Both the position numbers and the translations under genes were made by a program. From positions 1-5,946 of the forward strand of contig JAQICW010000056.1 of assembly GCA_027858355.1 (NCBI GenBank): a DNA stretch of 5,946 bases, given 5' to 3'. This DNA is from Desulfobacula sp. GTDB taxonomy: Bacteria > Desulfobacterota > Desulfobacteria > Desulfobacterales > Desulfobacteraceae. Below the pieces are notes generated by a model. The model saw nothing but the letters and a program-made list of their open reading frames with translations. It was not told the origin of the DNA and ran no database searches. Below, in pieces: positions 1 to 5,912 of the stretch (the first letter of the stretch is position 1; every line of letters starts with the position of its first letter).

Positions 1-44
1 CCACCGCCTGATATCAAAGTACCTACATTGATTTTCTTTGCCAT
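1..44 (-). CDS. 5' end of a gene cut by the window edge; possibly a phosphofructokinase-type protein
   Basis: Only the first 14 codons and two bases are present, reading MAKKINVGTLISGG and then a GG-starting codon that must be glycine if it is GGN. The start is convincing: on the minus strand an AAGGAGGAG Shine-Dalgarno site (complement of about 47-56) stands five bases before the ATG at 44-42. A short basic start, a hydrophobic beta strand (INVGTLI) and then a glycine-rich turn (SGGG) is typical of nucleotide- or phosphate-binding folds. The wording resembles ATP- or PPi-dependent 6-phosphofructokinases, whose first strand runs into a GG loop, but that is a guess from very little sequence. 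Other Rossmann-like enzymes would fit as well. The cysteine-rich gene at 134-352 lies 89 bases upstream on the same strand, so the two could share a transcript, although this gene also has its own candidate promoter. Confidence 0.6.
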   Translation of the reverse strand, partial: MAKKINVGTLISGG

Positions 45-90
45 GTTCTCCTCCTTTTTACAGATTTGCATAGATAAAATTCTGATAAAT

Positions 91-120
91 ATTTTATTTT
101 AAAAGCCGGCAAGGATGCAA
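91..120 (-). promoter_or_regulatory. Candidate sigma70-type promoter for the leftward gene at the window edge
   Basis: On the minus strand TTGCAT (complement of 115-120) is followed after 18 bases by TAAAAT (complement of 91-96), which matches the -10 consensus at five of six positions. Transcription would start near 84 and give a leader of about 40 bases carrying the strong ribosome binding site at 47-56. In such an AT-rich gap a chance match is possible. Confidence 0.3.
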
Positions 121-133
121 GCATTTAAAATTC

Positions 134-352
134 CTATTGATTACCATATCCGTTCTGTTCACCACAATCAGGACATTCCCAGGTAATCCCGTTGCAGGTC
201 ATGCCCCAGAGATTCTCATACATGCATTCCTGGCACATGGAAAACCCGCACCTGCAATTCCAGCAAAACATAAAGGTTTGCCCACAGCAATGACATTGTT
301 TTGACTTTTTACCGCGTCTTATTTCTTTTCTGGTTTTAGTTTTTTGTTCCAT
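134..352 (-). CDS. Small cysteine-rich, probably zinc-binding protein of unknown function
   Basis: This 72-residue protein is not recognised as a named family. Residues 1-19 are strongly basic (KTKTRKEIRRGKKSK) and could contact nucleic acid. The rest holds 11 cysteines (20, 22, 23, 30, 33, 35, 40, 43, 53, 60, 63). CxxC pairs at 20/23, 30/33, 40/43 and 60/63 give eight ligands, enough for two structural zinc ions. The last pair, CPDCG, is a classic zinc-ribbon knuckle. Tryptophans 31, 49 and 58 and several aromatics probably form a small core. There is no signal peptide or membrane segment, so it should be cytosolic. The start is debatable: ATG at 352-350 lies 17 bases from the nearest good Shine-Dalgarno (AAAGGAG, complement of 370-376), whereas an in-frame ATT at 361-359 would be spaced 8 bases from it. 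The gene is divergent from polA and upstream of the leftward gene at the window edge. Coding status rests on the cysteine pattern and on the absence of competing genes. Confidence 0.8.
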   Translation of the reverse strand: MEQKTKTRKEIRRGKKSKQCHCCGQTFMFCWNCRCGFSMCQECMYENLWGMTCNGITWECPDCGEQNGYGNQ

Positions 353-390
353 ATAAAGAATATATACTTCTCCTTTAATTAAAAAGATAG

Positions 391-420
391 TATATATCCT
401 GTGATGGAATAATTATTCAA
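391..420 (-). promoter_or_regulatory. Candidate promoter for the cysteine-rich gene, in the polA divergent region
   Basis: On the minus strand TTGAAT (complement of 415-420) is followed after 18 bases by TATATA (complement of 391-396). Each matches the sigma70 consensus at four of six positions. A transcript would begin near 384, just ahead of the AAAGGAG at 376-370. The spacing is sensible, but the AT richness lowers confidence. Confidence 0.35.
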
Positions 421-441
421 TAGTACTAAAAAGGGTTTAAT
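405..441 (+). promoter_or_regulatory. polA upstream signals: weak extended -10 and ribosome binding site
   Basis: TGGAATAAT at 405-413 has the layout of an extended -10 element (TG, one base, then a five-of-six match to TATAAT), with no clear -35 before it. The ribosome binding site AAGGG at 431-435 is six bases from the polA ATG and fixes that start. The -10 call is tentative; the ribosome binding site is more secure. Confidence 0.35.
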
Positions 442-3123
442 ATGGTAGATTCCAAAAAAATATTCCTCATAGACGGCAGTGCTTTTCTTTATCGTGCGTT
501 TCATGCCATCAGAAGTCTTTCTACATCAAAAGGGCACCCAACAAATGCCACATTTGGGTTTACCAGAATTCTGTTAAAATTATTAAAGGACAACTTCCCT
601 GAATATGCTGTTGTCCTGTTTGATGTTAAAGGCCCCACCTTCAGGCATAAGCTCTATGATCAATACAAGGCCAACCGCCCGCCCATGCCAGAAGAACTGG
701 CAGCTCAAATTCCTGATATCAAAAGGATCATCATGGCATTAAATATTCCCATTGTTGAAAAACTGGGATTTGAGGCTGACGATCTTGTGGGAACCTATTC
801 AAAACTTGCACAGGAACAAGGATTTGAAGTGGTCATGGTAACGGGGGACAAAGATTTTATCCAGCTTATTACTGAACAATGCACCCTGTGGGACCCCATG
901 AAAGACACAATAACAGATGTGAACAAAATAAAAATAGATATGGGAATAGAACCCAGGCAATTTATCGATGTTCTCGGGCTTGCCGGAGACACGTCAGACA
1001 ATATCCCCGGTGTCCAGGGAGTCGGACCCAAAACTGCCATAAAGCTTATTGCCAGGTTTGGTTCCATTGACAATATTTATGAAAACCTTGACAGTCTTAA
1101 AGCCAATAAAAAATTATATGAAAATATTTCCTCCAGCAAAGATATTGTATTATTAAGCCGGGACCTGGCCACTATTAATATGTCTGTTCCTGTAAAAAAG
1201 CCCATCGAAGATTTCAGGCTTCAAGAATTTGACAGGAAAAAAGCATTTGAATTATTCCAGGAATTTGAATTCAAAACCCTTGCCGCAGAATTTGCACAAA
1301 AAGCAGACAAAACAAAAAAAATATACAAGCTCATCACCACAACCAGAGAGCTTGAAAAACTGGCCAATGTACTTGAAAACAAACAGATTTTTGCCATTGA
1401 TACGGAAACAACCTCAAAACATCCCACCAAGGCAAACCTGGTAGGCATCTCTTTTTCTTTCAGGGAGAACCAGGGGTTTTACATCCCCATCGGCCACAAA
1501 GGTTTTGACGAATATGAACAGCCCACAAAAGAAGATATCTTGAGGATTTTCAAGCCTGTCCTTGAAAATCCTGAGATTAAAAAGGTCGGGCAAAACATCA
1601 AGTATGACTATATTGTCCTGTCAAGATTCGGCATAACCCTTGAAGGAATTGCCTTTGATACCATGATCGCCTCTTATTTGCTTAATCCGTCCATTAGGGG
1701 TCACAGCCTTGATAAAATTGCCATGGATCTGTTTGGCTATAAAACAATTTCCTATACAGATGTAACAGGCAAAGGAAAAGACCAGATTGGTTTTCAGGAC
1801 GTCCCCATATCCCAGGCTGTGGATTATGCCTGTGAAGATGCTGACATTACTTTTATGGCCTATCAGGAGTTTGAAAAACAACTAAAGGATCAGGGCTTTT
1901 CCAACCTGATGGAAACTATTGAGGTCCCGCTTATCAGGGTTCTGGCAGACATGGAAATTCAAGGGATCAAAGTGGACAGGAACGCCTTAAAACAACTTTC
2001 CAATACCTTTGACATAGAACTGAAAACCCTTGAAAAAGAAATCTATGCCCTTGCCGGTGAAGAATTTAATATTAATTCTTCCCAGCAACTGGGGGTCATC
2101 CTGTTTGAAAAATTACAACTGAAAACCGCAAAAAAGACAAAAAAGAAAACCAATTATTCAACAGATGTGGAAGTCCTTACCAAGCTTGCCCTTGACCATG
2201 AACTGCCGGAAAAACTTTTAAGATACAGGACCCTTGGCAAGCTTAAATCAACCTATGTGGACTCCCTTGAAAACCTTATCAACAAAGACAGTGGCAGAAT
2301 CCATACCTCATTTAACCAGACCATCACGGTCACAGGCCGGTTAAGCAGTTCCAAGCCTAATCTTCAAAACATTCCCATCCGGAAAAAAGAAGGAAAAAAA
2401 ATAAGGGAAGCTTTTATCCCCAAAGAAGGCCATACCCTTATTTCAGCAGATTATTCCCAGATAGAACTGCGAATTCTGGCCCATTGTGCAGAAGATAAAA
2501 TCCTTATTGAAGCCTTTAATAATGGGGAGGATATTCATACCAGGACGGCCCTGGAAATTTTCCAGGTTCTGCCACAATTTGTTACAGATGATTTAAGGAA
2601 CCAGGCAAAAACCATCAATTTCGGCATTGTATACGGCATGAGCGGATTCAGGCTGGCCAATGATCTTTCCATTTCCAGAAAGATGGCCACGGCCTATATT
2701 GATAATTATTTTAAACGCTATTCCGGTGTCAAAAAATTTATTGATACCACCATAGAAGAAACAAAGAAAACCTGTGAGGTCCAAACCATATTTGGCAGAA
2801 AACGACGTCTGGATGATATCAATTCTTCCAATGTCAATCTTCGGAATTTTGCCCAGAGGGCAGCTGTTAATACGCCCATCCAGGGCAGTGCAGCTGATTT
2901 AATTAAACTTGCCATGATCAAAATGGATGCTGCCCTGCGAAAAAACAAGCTGGCTTCAAAAATGCTTTTGTCCGTCCATGATGAAATCATATTTGAAACC
3001 CCGTTTGAAGAAAAAGACCAATTGATTGCTCTGGCAAAAACTGTTATGGAGCATGTTTATCCCCTTAAAGTTCCTTTGGAAGTCAATTTCGGGTCCGGTG
3101 AAAACTGGGCCCAGGCACATTAA
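442..3123 (+). CDS. polA: DNA polymerase I with 5' nuclease, proofreading and polymerase domains
   Basis: This cytosolic enzyme removes RNA primers from Okazaki fragments and fills gaps in repair. Its 893 residues compare with 928 in E. coli. Residues 1 to about 290 form the 5' nuclease: D11, E111, D113, D114, D136, D138, D183 and D186 make up the acidic metal site, followed by a helix-hairpin-helix at GVQGVGPKTA (about 190-199). Residues about 295-490 form the 3'-5' exonuclease with all catalytic residues present: D320 and E322 (DTE), D389 (GQNIKYD), Y462 and D466 (YACEDAD). Proofreading should therefore be active. In the polymerase domain R633 lies in TVTGRL, motif A is DYSQIELR (D670), motif B runs from R719 and K723 to F727 and Y731, and motif C is VHDE (D847). 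Exonuclease, polymerase and palm residues all sit exactly 35 positions before their E. coli counterparts (D355, R668, D705, K758, D882). F727 matches E. coli F762, linked to discrimination against dideoxynucleotides. AAGGG six bases upstream supports the ATG. Confidence 0.98.
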   Translation: MVDSKKIFLIDGSAFLYRAFHAIRSLSTSKGHPTNATFGFTRILLKLLKDNFPEYAVVLFDVKGPTFRHKLYDQYKANRPPMPEELAAQIPDIKRIIMALNIPIVEKLGFEADDLVGTYSKLAQEQGFEVVMVTGDKDFIQLITEQCTLWDPMKDTITDVNKIKIDMGIEPRQFIDVLGLAGDTSDNIPGVQGVGPKTAIKLIARFGSIDNIYENLDSLKANKKLYENISSSKDIVLLSRDLATINMSVPVKKPIEDFRLQEFDRKKAFELFQEFEFKTLAAEFAQKADKTKKIYKLITTTRELEKLANVLENKQIFAIDTETTSKHPTKANLVGISFSFRENQGFYIPIGHKGFDEYEQPTKEDILRIFKPVLENPEIKKVGQNIKYDYIVLSRFGITLEGIAFDTMIASYLLNPSIRGHSLDKIAMDLFGYKTISYTDVTGKGKDQIGFQDVPISQAVDYACEDADITFMAYQEFEKQLKDQGFSNLMETIEVPLIRVLADMEIQGIKVDRNALKQLSNTFDIELKTLEKEIYALAGEEFNINSSQQLGVILFEKLQLKTAKKTKKKTNYSTDVEVLTKLALDHELPEKLLRYRTLGKLKSTYVDSLENLINKDSGRIHTSFNQTITVTGRLSSSKPNLQNIPIRKKEGKKIREAFIPKEGHTLISADYSQIELRILAHCAEDKILIEAFNNGEDIHTRTALEIFQVLPQFVTDDLRNQAKTINFGIVYGMSGFRLANDLSISRKMATAYIDNYFKRYSGVKKFIDTTIEETKKTCEVQTIFGRKRRLDDINSSNVNLRNFAQRAAVNTPIQGSAADLIKLAMIKMDAALRKNKLASKMLLSVHDEIIFETPFEEKDQLIALAKTVMEHVYPLKVPLEVNFGSGENWAQAH

Positions 3124-3194
3124 CAGGCAAAATGATATGCTAATAAATTGTTCTATTTACTTTGGGCCAACAATATTTGCAAGGTAAGGCATCA

Positions 3195-3542
3195 ATGAAA
3201 AAATCAATAAAAGCATCCCTTATATCTGCTTTTGTATTTCCCGGTGCAGGGCATATTTACTTAAAAAAGTATTTTCCCGGTCTCCTTTTAGTTGGTGTTT
3301 CTTCCCTTGGGATCTACTATTTAATTTTAAATATGGTAGAAAAAGCTTTGCAAATCGTTGAAAAAATACAACTTGGCCATGTTCAAGCAGATGCCACAGT
3401 CATCAACCAATTGTTATCAAACCAGTCAACGGGCTCTGAATCTCAACTACTGAGTATTGCAACGATTGCCATAGCCATTTGTTGGATAATCGGCATTCTT
3501 GATTCTTATAGAATCGGCATGGGACAAGATAAAAACCAATAG
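3195..3542 (+). CDS. Small integral membrane protein of unknown function
   Basis: This 115-residue protein begins with a basic MKKSIK, followed by a hydrophobic stretch (residues 7-20) containing the turn PGAGHIY. A clear membrane helix follows at about 24-44 (GLLLVGVSSLGIYYLILNMV) and another at about 84-104 (LSIATIAIAICWIIGIL). Between them is a polar, glutamine- and serine-rich loop. The PGxGxxY pattern ahead of a membrane helix recalls small TM2-like and DUF5683-like membrane proteins, but I cannot assign a family. With two or three helices it would sit in the inner membrane; no catalytic motif is visible. The ATG at 3195 is preferred because AAGGTAAGG ends five bases before it. A TTG at 3162 would add 11 residues but lacks a good ribosome binding site. 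The gene is 71 bases after polA and 18 bases before the exported transpeptidase-like gene, which suggests co-transcription and perhaps a cell-envelope role. Confidence 0.85.
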   Translation: MKKSIKASLISAFVFPGAGHIYLKKYFPGLLLVGVSSLGIYYLILNMVEKALQIVEKIQLGHVQADATVINQLLSNQSTGSESQLLSIATIAIAICWIIGILDSYRIGMGQDKNQ

Positions 3543-3560
3543 GTTTTAATTAAGACAAAT

Positions 3561-4283
3561 ATGAAAAAAAGTATAGTGACCATTGCACTCATTGTTATTG
3601 GATTATTTCTGGCTGATATATCCTTAGCCGCAGACCTCCCTTCAACTAGAAAATCAAGACGGGTTCTTGCCAAGGTCAGGCCGATTCTTGCAAAGGATCT
3701 TTTAAGCCAGGGACTATCTTTAAGCTCACCCATTTTCATAAGAATATTCAAAAAGTCTGGTGAGTTAGAGATCTGGGTTGAAAATTCCCAAAAATTTGAA
3801 TTGTTCAAAACATACAAATTGTGTCGATTTTCCGGCAGCTTAGGCCCCAAAATGCGCACCGACGACCGCCAGAGCCCGGAAGGGTTCTATTTTGTAAAGC
3901 CGAATCAGCTAAATCCATCAAGCCAATTTCATATGTCTTTCAATATTGGATATCCAAATTCCTATGACAGAGCTCATGGGAGAACGGGAAGTGCTCTCAT
4001 GGTACATGGGGATTGCGTGTCCATCGGCTGCTATGCCATGACCGATGAAAAAATAGAAGAAATATATACCATGGCAGACGCAGCTTTAAGGGGTGGTCAA
4101 TCATTTATCAGGGTGCATATCTTTCCTTTCCGAATGACCAAAAAAAATATGGAACAGCATAAAGAATCAAAATGGTATAGCTTCTGGAAAAATCTTAAGC
4201 AAGGTTACGATATATTTGAAAATGAACGAAAGCCTCCCAATGTAATGGTAAGAGGCAAACGGTATATCTTCGAAAAAACATAA
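3561..4283 (+). CDS. dpaA: Exported YafK/DpaA-type protein of the L,D-transpeptidase (YkuD) fold
   Basis: This 240-residue protein has a typical Sec signal peptide: MKKS, a hydrophobic core at residues 5-19, and a likely cleavage after SLA at 23. The mature protein should be periplasmic. The catalytic site is HGDCVSIGCYAM, with H149 and the presumed nucleophile C157 in the SxGC motif; C152 is an additional cysteine. Blocks remembered from E. coli YafK are present along the length: IFIRIFK, KLCRFSGSLGPK, SPEGFY, NIGYPNSYDRAHG (about 128-140), HGDCVSIGCYAMT and PFRMTKKNM, then RKPPNV near the end. E. coli YafK (DpaA, formerly LdtF) uses the transpeptidase fold to cleave the link between peptidoglycan diaminopimelate and Braun lipoprotein. 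Here the substrate could be another envelope protein tethered to peptidoglycan. The ribosome binding site is weak (AAGA about five bases upstream), so translation may depend on the preceding gene 18 bases away. It converges with hipA, 37 bases apart. Confidence 0.92.
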   Translation: MKKSIVTIALIVIGLFLADISLAADLPSTRKSRRVLAKVRPILAKDLLSQGLSLSSPIFIRIFKKSGELEIWVENSQKFELFKTYKLCRFSGSLGPKMRTDDRQSPEGFYFVKPNQLNPSSQFHMSFNIGYPNSYDRAHGRTGSALMVHGDCVSIGCYAMTDEKIEEIYTMADAALRGGQSFIRVHIFPFRMTKKNMEQHKESKWYSFWKNLKQGYDIFENERKPPNVMVRGKRYIFEKT

Positions 4284-4320
4284 AACAAGTATAGCAAATT
4301 GCTGTGAAGCCTTTAGATAA

Positions 4321-5571
4321 TTATATTTTTTTTTGTGAAAGCTCCTGAATCATTGTATCGGCATGATTTTTTATGATGCGATTGATTTGATCAACTATCG
4401 AAATAGTATTATACAATGACTTGAACTCTGCGGTCGTCTCTCTTGAAGTCTCAATGATTTTTTCTGACATATCTATTGCAGTTTTTATGACAATATTCGG
4501 CTTGATACCTATTTCATGGCCAAGGGCTCTGAAATGTTTCTGTTTAAGGTGAAGAAAATTCCTTTTTTTACCGGCTATTTTTCCGGGCATCTTTTTTGTA
4601 AAATCGTGATAGATGTGGGTGGACAACAAATCATAAAAAGGAGCCAGCCTGGTTCCTTTTTGATCATGAATCAAAGAAATATTTTTTGCATGCCCGTCTG
4701 CATTGCCGATTAAGCCGTTAAAAATGATTAAATTAAACAACTTCCTTGAATCGACAATTGGATCTGTACATTCTTTTTTAATCAGACCGAAGTAATCTTG
4801 CAGGGTTGGGTCATACTTTTGTTGCGAATTTACTTTCAGGGCCTGACAAAAATCTTCCTGAACTACCCGGACAACCTTTTCTCCAGCTATTATCCTGTCA
4901 TATCGACGTATCATATACACTGACAAATCGCCTATTTTATGGATCTTAACTTCTGGAACCTCTAACCCCATCTTTTTAGCCAGCATCATACAATACGTTT
5001 CATTTATCACTGTTCCCTGCAAATCTTGAATCGGCGTTTTGACAATATGGGTAGATGGCGCCCCGTCAACGGGTAAAAGGATCTGGTTGCCCTTTAAGTA
5101 AACCGGCAGTTTCTCCTGAGCCCCGGCCAAAGACATCCTTCTTTCTTCAACAGATAGAAAAGGGTTGTCCCTCAAACCCTTTAGCTTTTGCAGCAAAAGA
5201 TCTTCCATCAAAGCCTCATATGAATAGGTTCTTTTTTCAGACGGCATCACACCTTCCAGATGTAATGAAACCGCGCCGGCACAATCTCCTCCAATTGCTT
5301 TAAGCAATCCGAAATAGTCATTATCCGAAATCCCAAGATTCCTGGATAATACAGACAAAATTTTTCCTTCAGGCAAAAGGTTGGTAAAATAAGCATAAGA
5401 AGAATCCTTTAAAAAAGGCTCCCCTCTTAATGGCAAAGAAATGGACAAACGTTGATTGTTTGGATTATTTAGCCATGGCTCACAATACTGGAAGCAAAAT
5501 CGACCCTGATCATCTAACCATAATTCCCCAACTTTAAACTGATTGACAAATACATTTAATTTATTCTTCAT
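4321..5571 (-). CDS. hipA: HipA serine/threonine kinase toxin of a type II toxin-antitoxin module
   Basis: This 416-residue protein (E. coli HipA has 440) has both family domains. The N-terminal subdomain (about 1-105) contains FTNLLPEGK (62-70) and IGGDCAGAV (93-101). The kinase core starts at MSLAGAQEK (146-154). S147 corresponds to E. coli S150, the autophosphorylated serine of the P-loop-like segment. K178 in HIVKT is the expected ATP-binding lysine. NADGHAKN (290-297) carries the catalytic D292 and N297. D314 in APFYDLLST is the metal-binding aspartate. All key residues are present, so the toxin is probably active. E. coli HipA phosphorylates glutamyl-tRNA synthetase and induces growth arrest and persistence; the target here is unknown. 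GAGG (complement of 5581-5584) lies nine bases before the ATG, inside hipB. The start overlaps the hipB stop by 11 bases, which favours coupled translation. The last codons include a run of nine T on the plus strand (4326-4334), encoding the KKI end. Confidence 0.96.
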   Translation of the reverse strand: MKNKLNVFVNQFKVGELWLDDQGRFCFQYCEPWLNNPNNQRLSISLPLRGEPFLKDSSYAYFTNLLPEGKILSVLSRNLGISDNDYFGLLKAIGGDCAGAVSLHLEGVMPSEKRTYSYEALMEDLLLQKLKGLRDNPFLSVEERRMSLAGAQEKLPVYLKGNQILLPVDGAPSTHIVKTPIQDLQGTVINETYCMMLAKKMGLEVPEVKIHKIGDLSVYMIRRYDRIIAGEKVVRVVQEDFCQALKVNSQQKYDPTLQDYFGLIKKECTDPIVDSRKLFNLIIFNGLIGNADGHAKNISLIHDQKGTRLAPFYDLLSTHIYHDFTKKMPGKIAGKKRNFLHLKQKHFRALGHEIGIKPNIVIKTAIDMSEKIIETSRETTAEFKSLYNTISIVDQINRIIKNHADTMIQELSQKKI

Positions 5572-5809
5572 TTAGATGATCCTCAATATACCGAGTTAGT
5601 TTATGGTTTGATTTGGGGATTATCAGAATATTAAAGCCTATTCCCTCTAAAACCTGAAGTGTTTTTTCTAATTGGATGGTGGGCTTGCCATTCTCTAAGT
5701 CAGATAAAAAACGGGCGCCTATGTTCAAGTACCCTGCAGCTTCTGCCTGGGTGAAGTTTTGTTTTTTTCTTGCCTTTTTGACAAGTTTCCCTATGGTTTT
5801 AGTATTCAT
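5561..5809 (-). CDS. hipB: HipB antitoxin, XRE-family helix-turn-helix repressor
   Basis: This 82-residue protein (E. coli HipB has 88) has a basic first helix (IGKLVKKARKKQN), then the XRE helix-turn-helix: TQAEAAGYL at 20-28, a turn, and the probable recognition helix GARFLSDLENGK at 31-42. A third helix, LEKTLQVLEGIG, leads into the strand FNILIIPK (59-66), which in HipB proteins pairs across the dimer. The polar C-terminal tail resembles the flexible tail that is degraded in E. coli HipB. Its expected role is to bind HipA as a dimer, neutralise it, and repress its own promoter. The ATG at 5809-5807 is preceded by AAGAAGG (complement of 5820-5826), with ten bases between. It is the first gene of the hipB-hipA operon. 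The two inverted repeats upstream are its likely operators. Confidence 0.95.
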   Translation of the reverse strand: MNTKTIGKLVKKARKKQNFTQAEAAGYLNIGARFLSDLENGKPTIQLEKTLQVLEGIGFNILIIPKSNHKLTRYIEDHLNEE

Positions 5810-5835
5810 TTTTAATTATCCTTCTTATGATATTT

Positions 5836-5849
5836 TTCCCTATCGGGAA
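5836..5849. promoter_or_regulatory. Putative HipB operator 1, over the -10/start region
   Basis: The inverted repeat TTCCC-TATC-GGGAA has five-base arms and a four-base centre. It overlaps the edge of the -10 box and the predicted start point, a position where bound repressor would block polymerase. It shares its core and spacing with the repeat at 5884-5899. E. coli HipB binds TATCC-N8-GGATA sites, so the half-site differs, as is common between HipB lineages. Binding by HipB is inferred from position. Confidence 0.6.
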
Positions 5850-5876
5850 TATATCAAAGCATAAAGGGGATTGCAA
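5848..5876 (-). promoter_or_regulatory. Probable hipBA promoter
   Basis: On the minus strand TTGCAA (complement of 5871-5876, four of six to TTGACA) and TATATT (complement of 5848-5853, five of six to TATAAT) are separated by exactly 17 bases. Transcription would start near 5841, giving a leader of about 31 bases to the hipB ATG with the ribosome binding site at 5820-5826. The two inverted repeats on either side support it as the regulated promoter. Confidence 0.65.
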
Positions 5877-5883
5877 ATTAATA

Positions 5884-5899
5884 TTTCCCGATGGGGAAA
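5884..5899. promoter_or_regulatory. Putative HipB operator 2, upstream of the -35
   Basis: The inverted repeat TTTCCC-GATG-GGGAAA has perfect six-base arms around a four-base centre. Its core TTCCC-NATN-GGGAA is the same as operator 1. The centres are 49 bases apart, and the -35 box lies between them. A perfect TATAAT on the minus strand (complement of 5907-5912) lies just upstream, so this site could also cover the start of a second promoter. Confidence 0.6.
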
Positions 5900-5906
5900 A
5901 TTACAC

Positions 5907-5912
5907 ATTATA
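5907..5912 (-). promoter_or_regulatory. Possible second -10 box upstream of hipBA
   Basis: The minus strand reads TATAAT here, an exact -10 consensus. There is no recognisable -35 at 16-18 bases, only AT-rich sequence. If used, transcription would begin near 5900, at the edge of operator 2. A chance match is likely in such AT-rich DNA. Confidence 0.2.

Noticed and set aside
2718..2990. A 90-codon open frame on the minus strand inside polA, and similar shorter ones at 795-1073, 1221-1448 and 1621-1881
   Set aside because: All lie opposite or out of frame with conserved polA codons, have no ribosome binding site of note, and encode no recognisable motif.
3147..3172. ATTGTT and AACAAT as a stem between polA and the membrane protein gene
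   Set aside because: The six-pair AT-rich stem has a 16-base loop and no T-run after it; it is not a credible terminator or riboswitch.
3162..3194. TTG start that would extend the membrane protein by 11 residues
   Set aside because: No Shine-Dalgarno suits it, whereas the ATG at 3195 has AAGGTAAGG at ideal spacing and a typical MKKS-like beginning.
3506..3859. A 117-codon open frame on the minus strand opposite the transpeptidase-like gene
   Set aside because: It is the complement of the signal peptide and N-terminal part of a well-supported gene, and its product matches nothing recognisable.
4292..4304. AGCAAATTGCT as a terminator hairpin after the transpeptidase-like gene
   Set aside because: The near-palindrome leaves almost no loop, so only about three pairs could form; it is not followed directly by a T-run.
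4516..4713. Plus-strand open frames inside hipA (also at 5055-5303)
   Set aside because: They run antisense to conserved kinase motifs, including the NADGHAKN region, and have no supporting signals.
5676..5864. Plus-strand open frame across hipB and its promoter
   Set aside because: It is antisense to the helix-turn-helix codons and runs through the operator region, with no homology visible.
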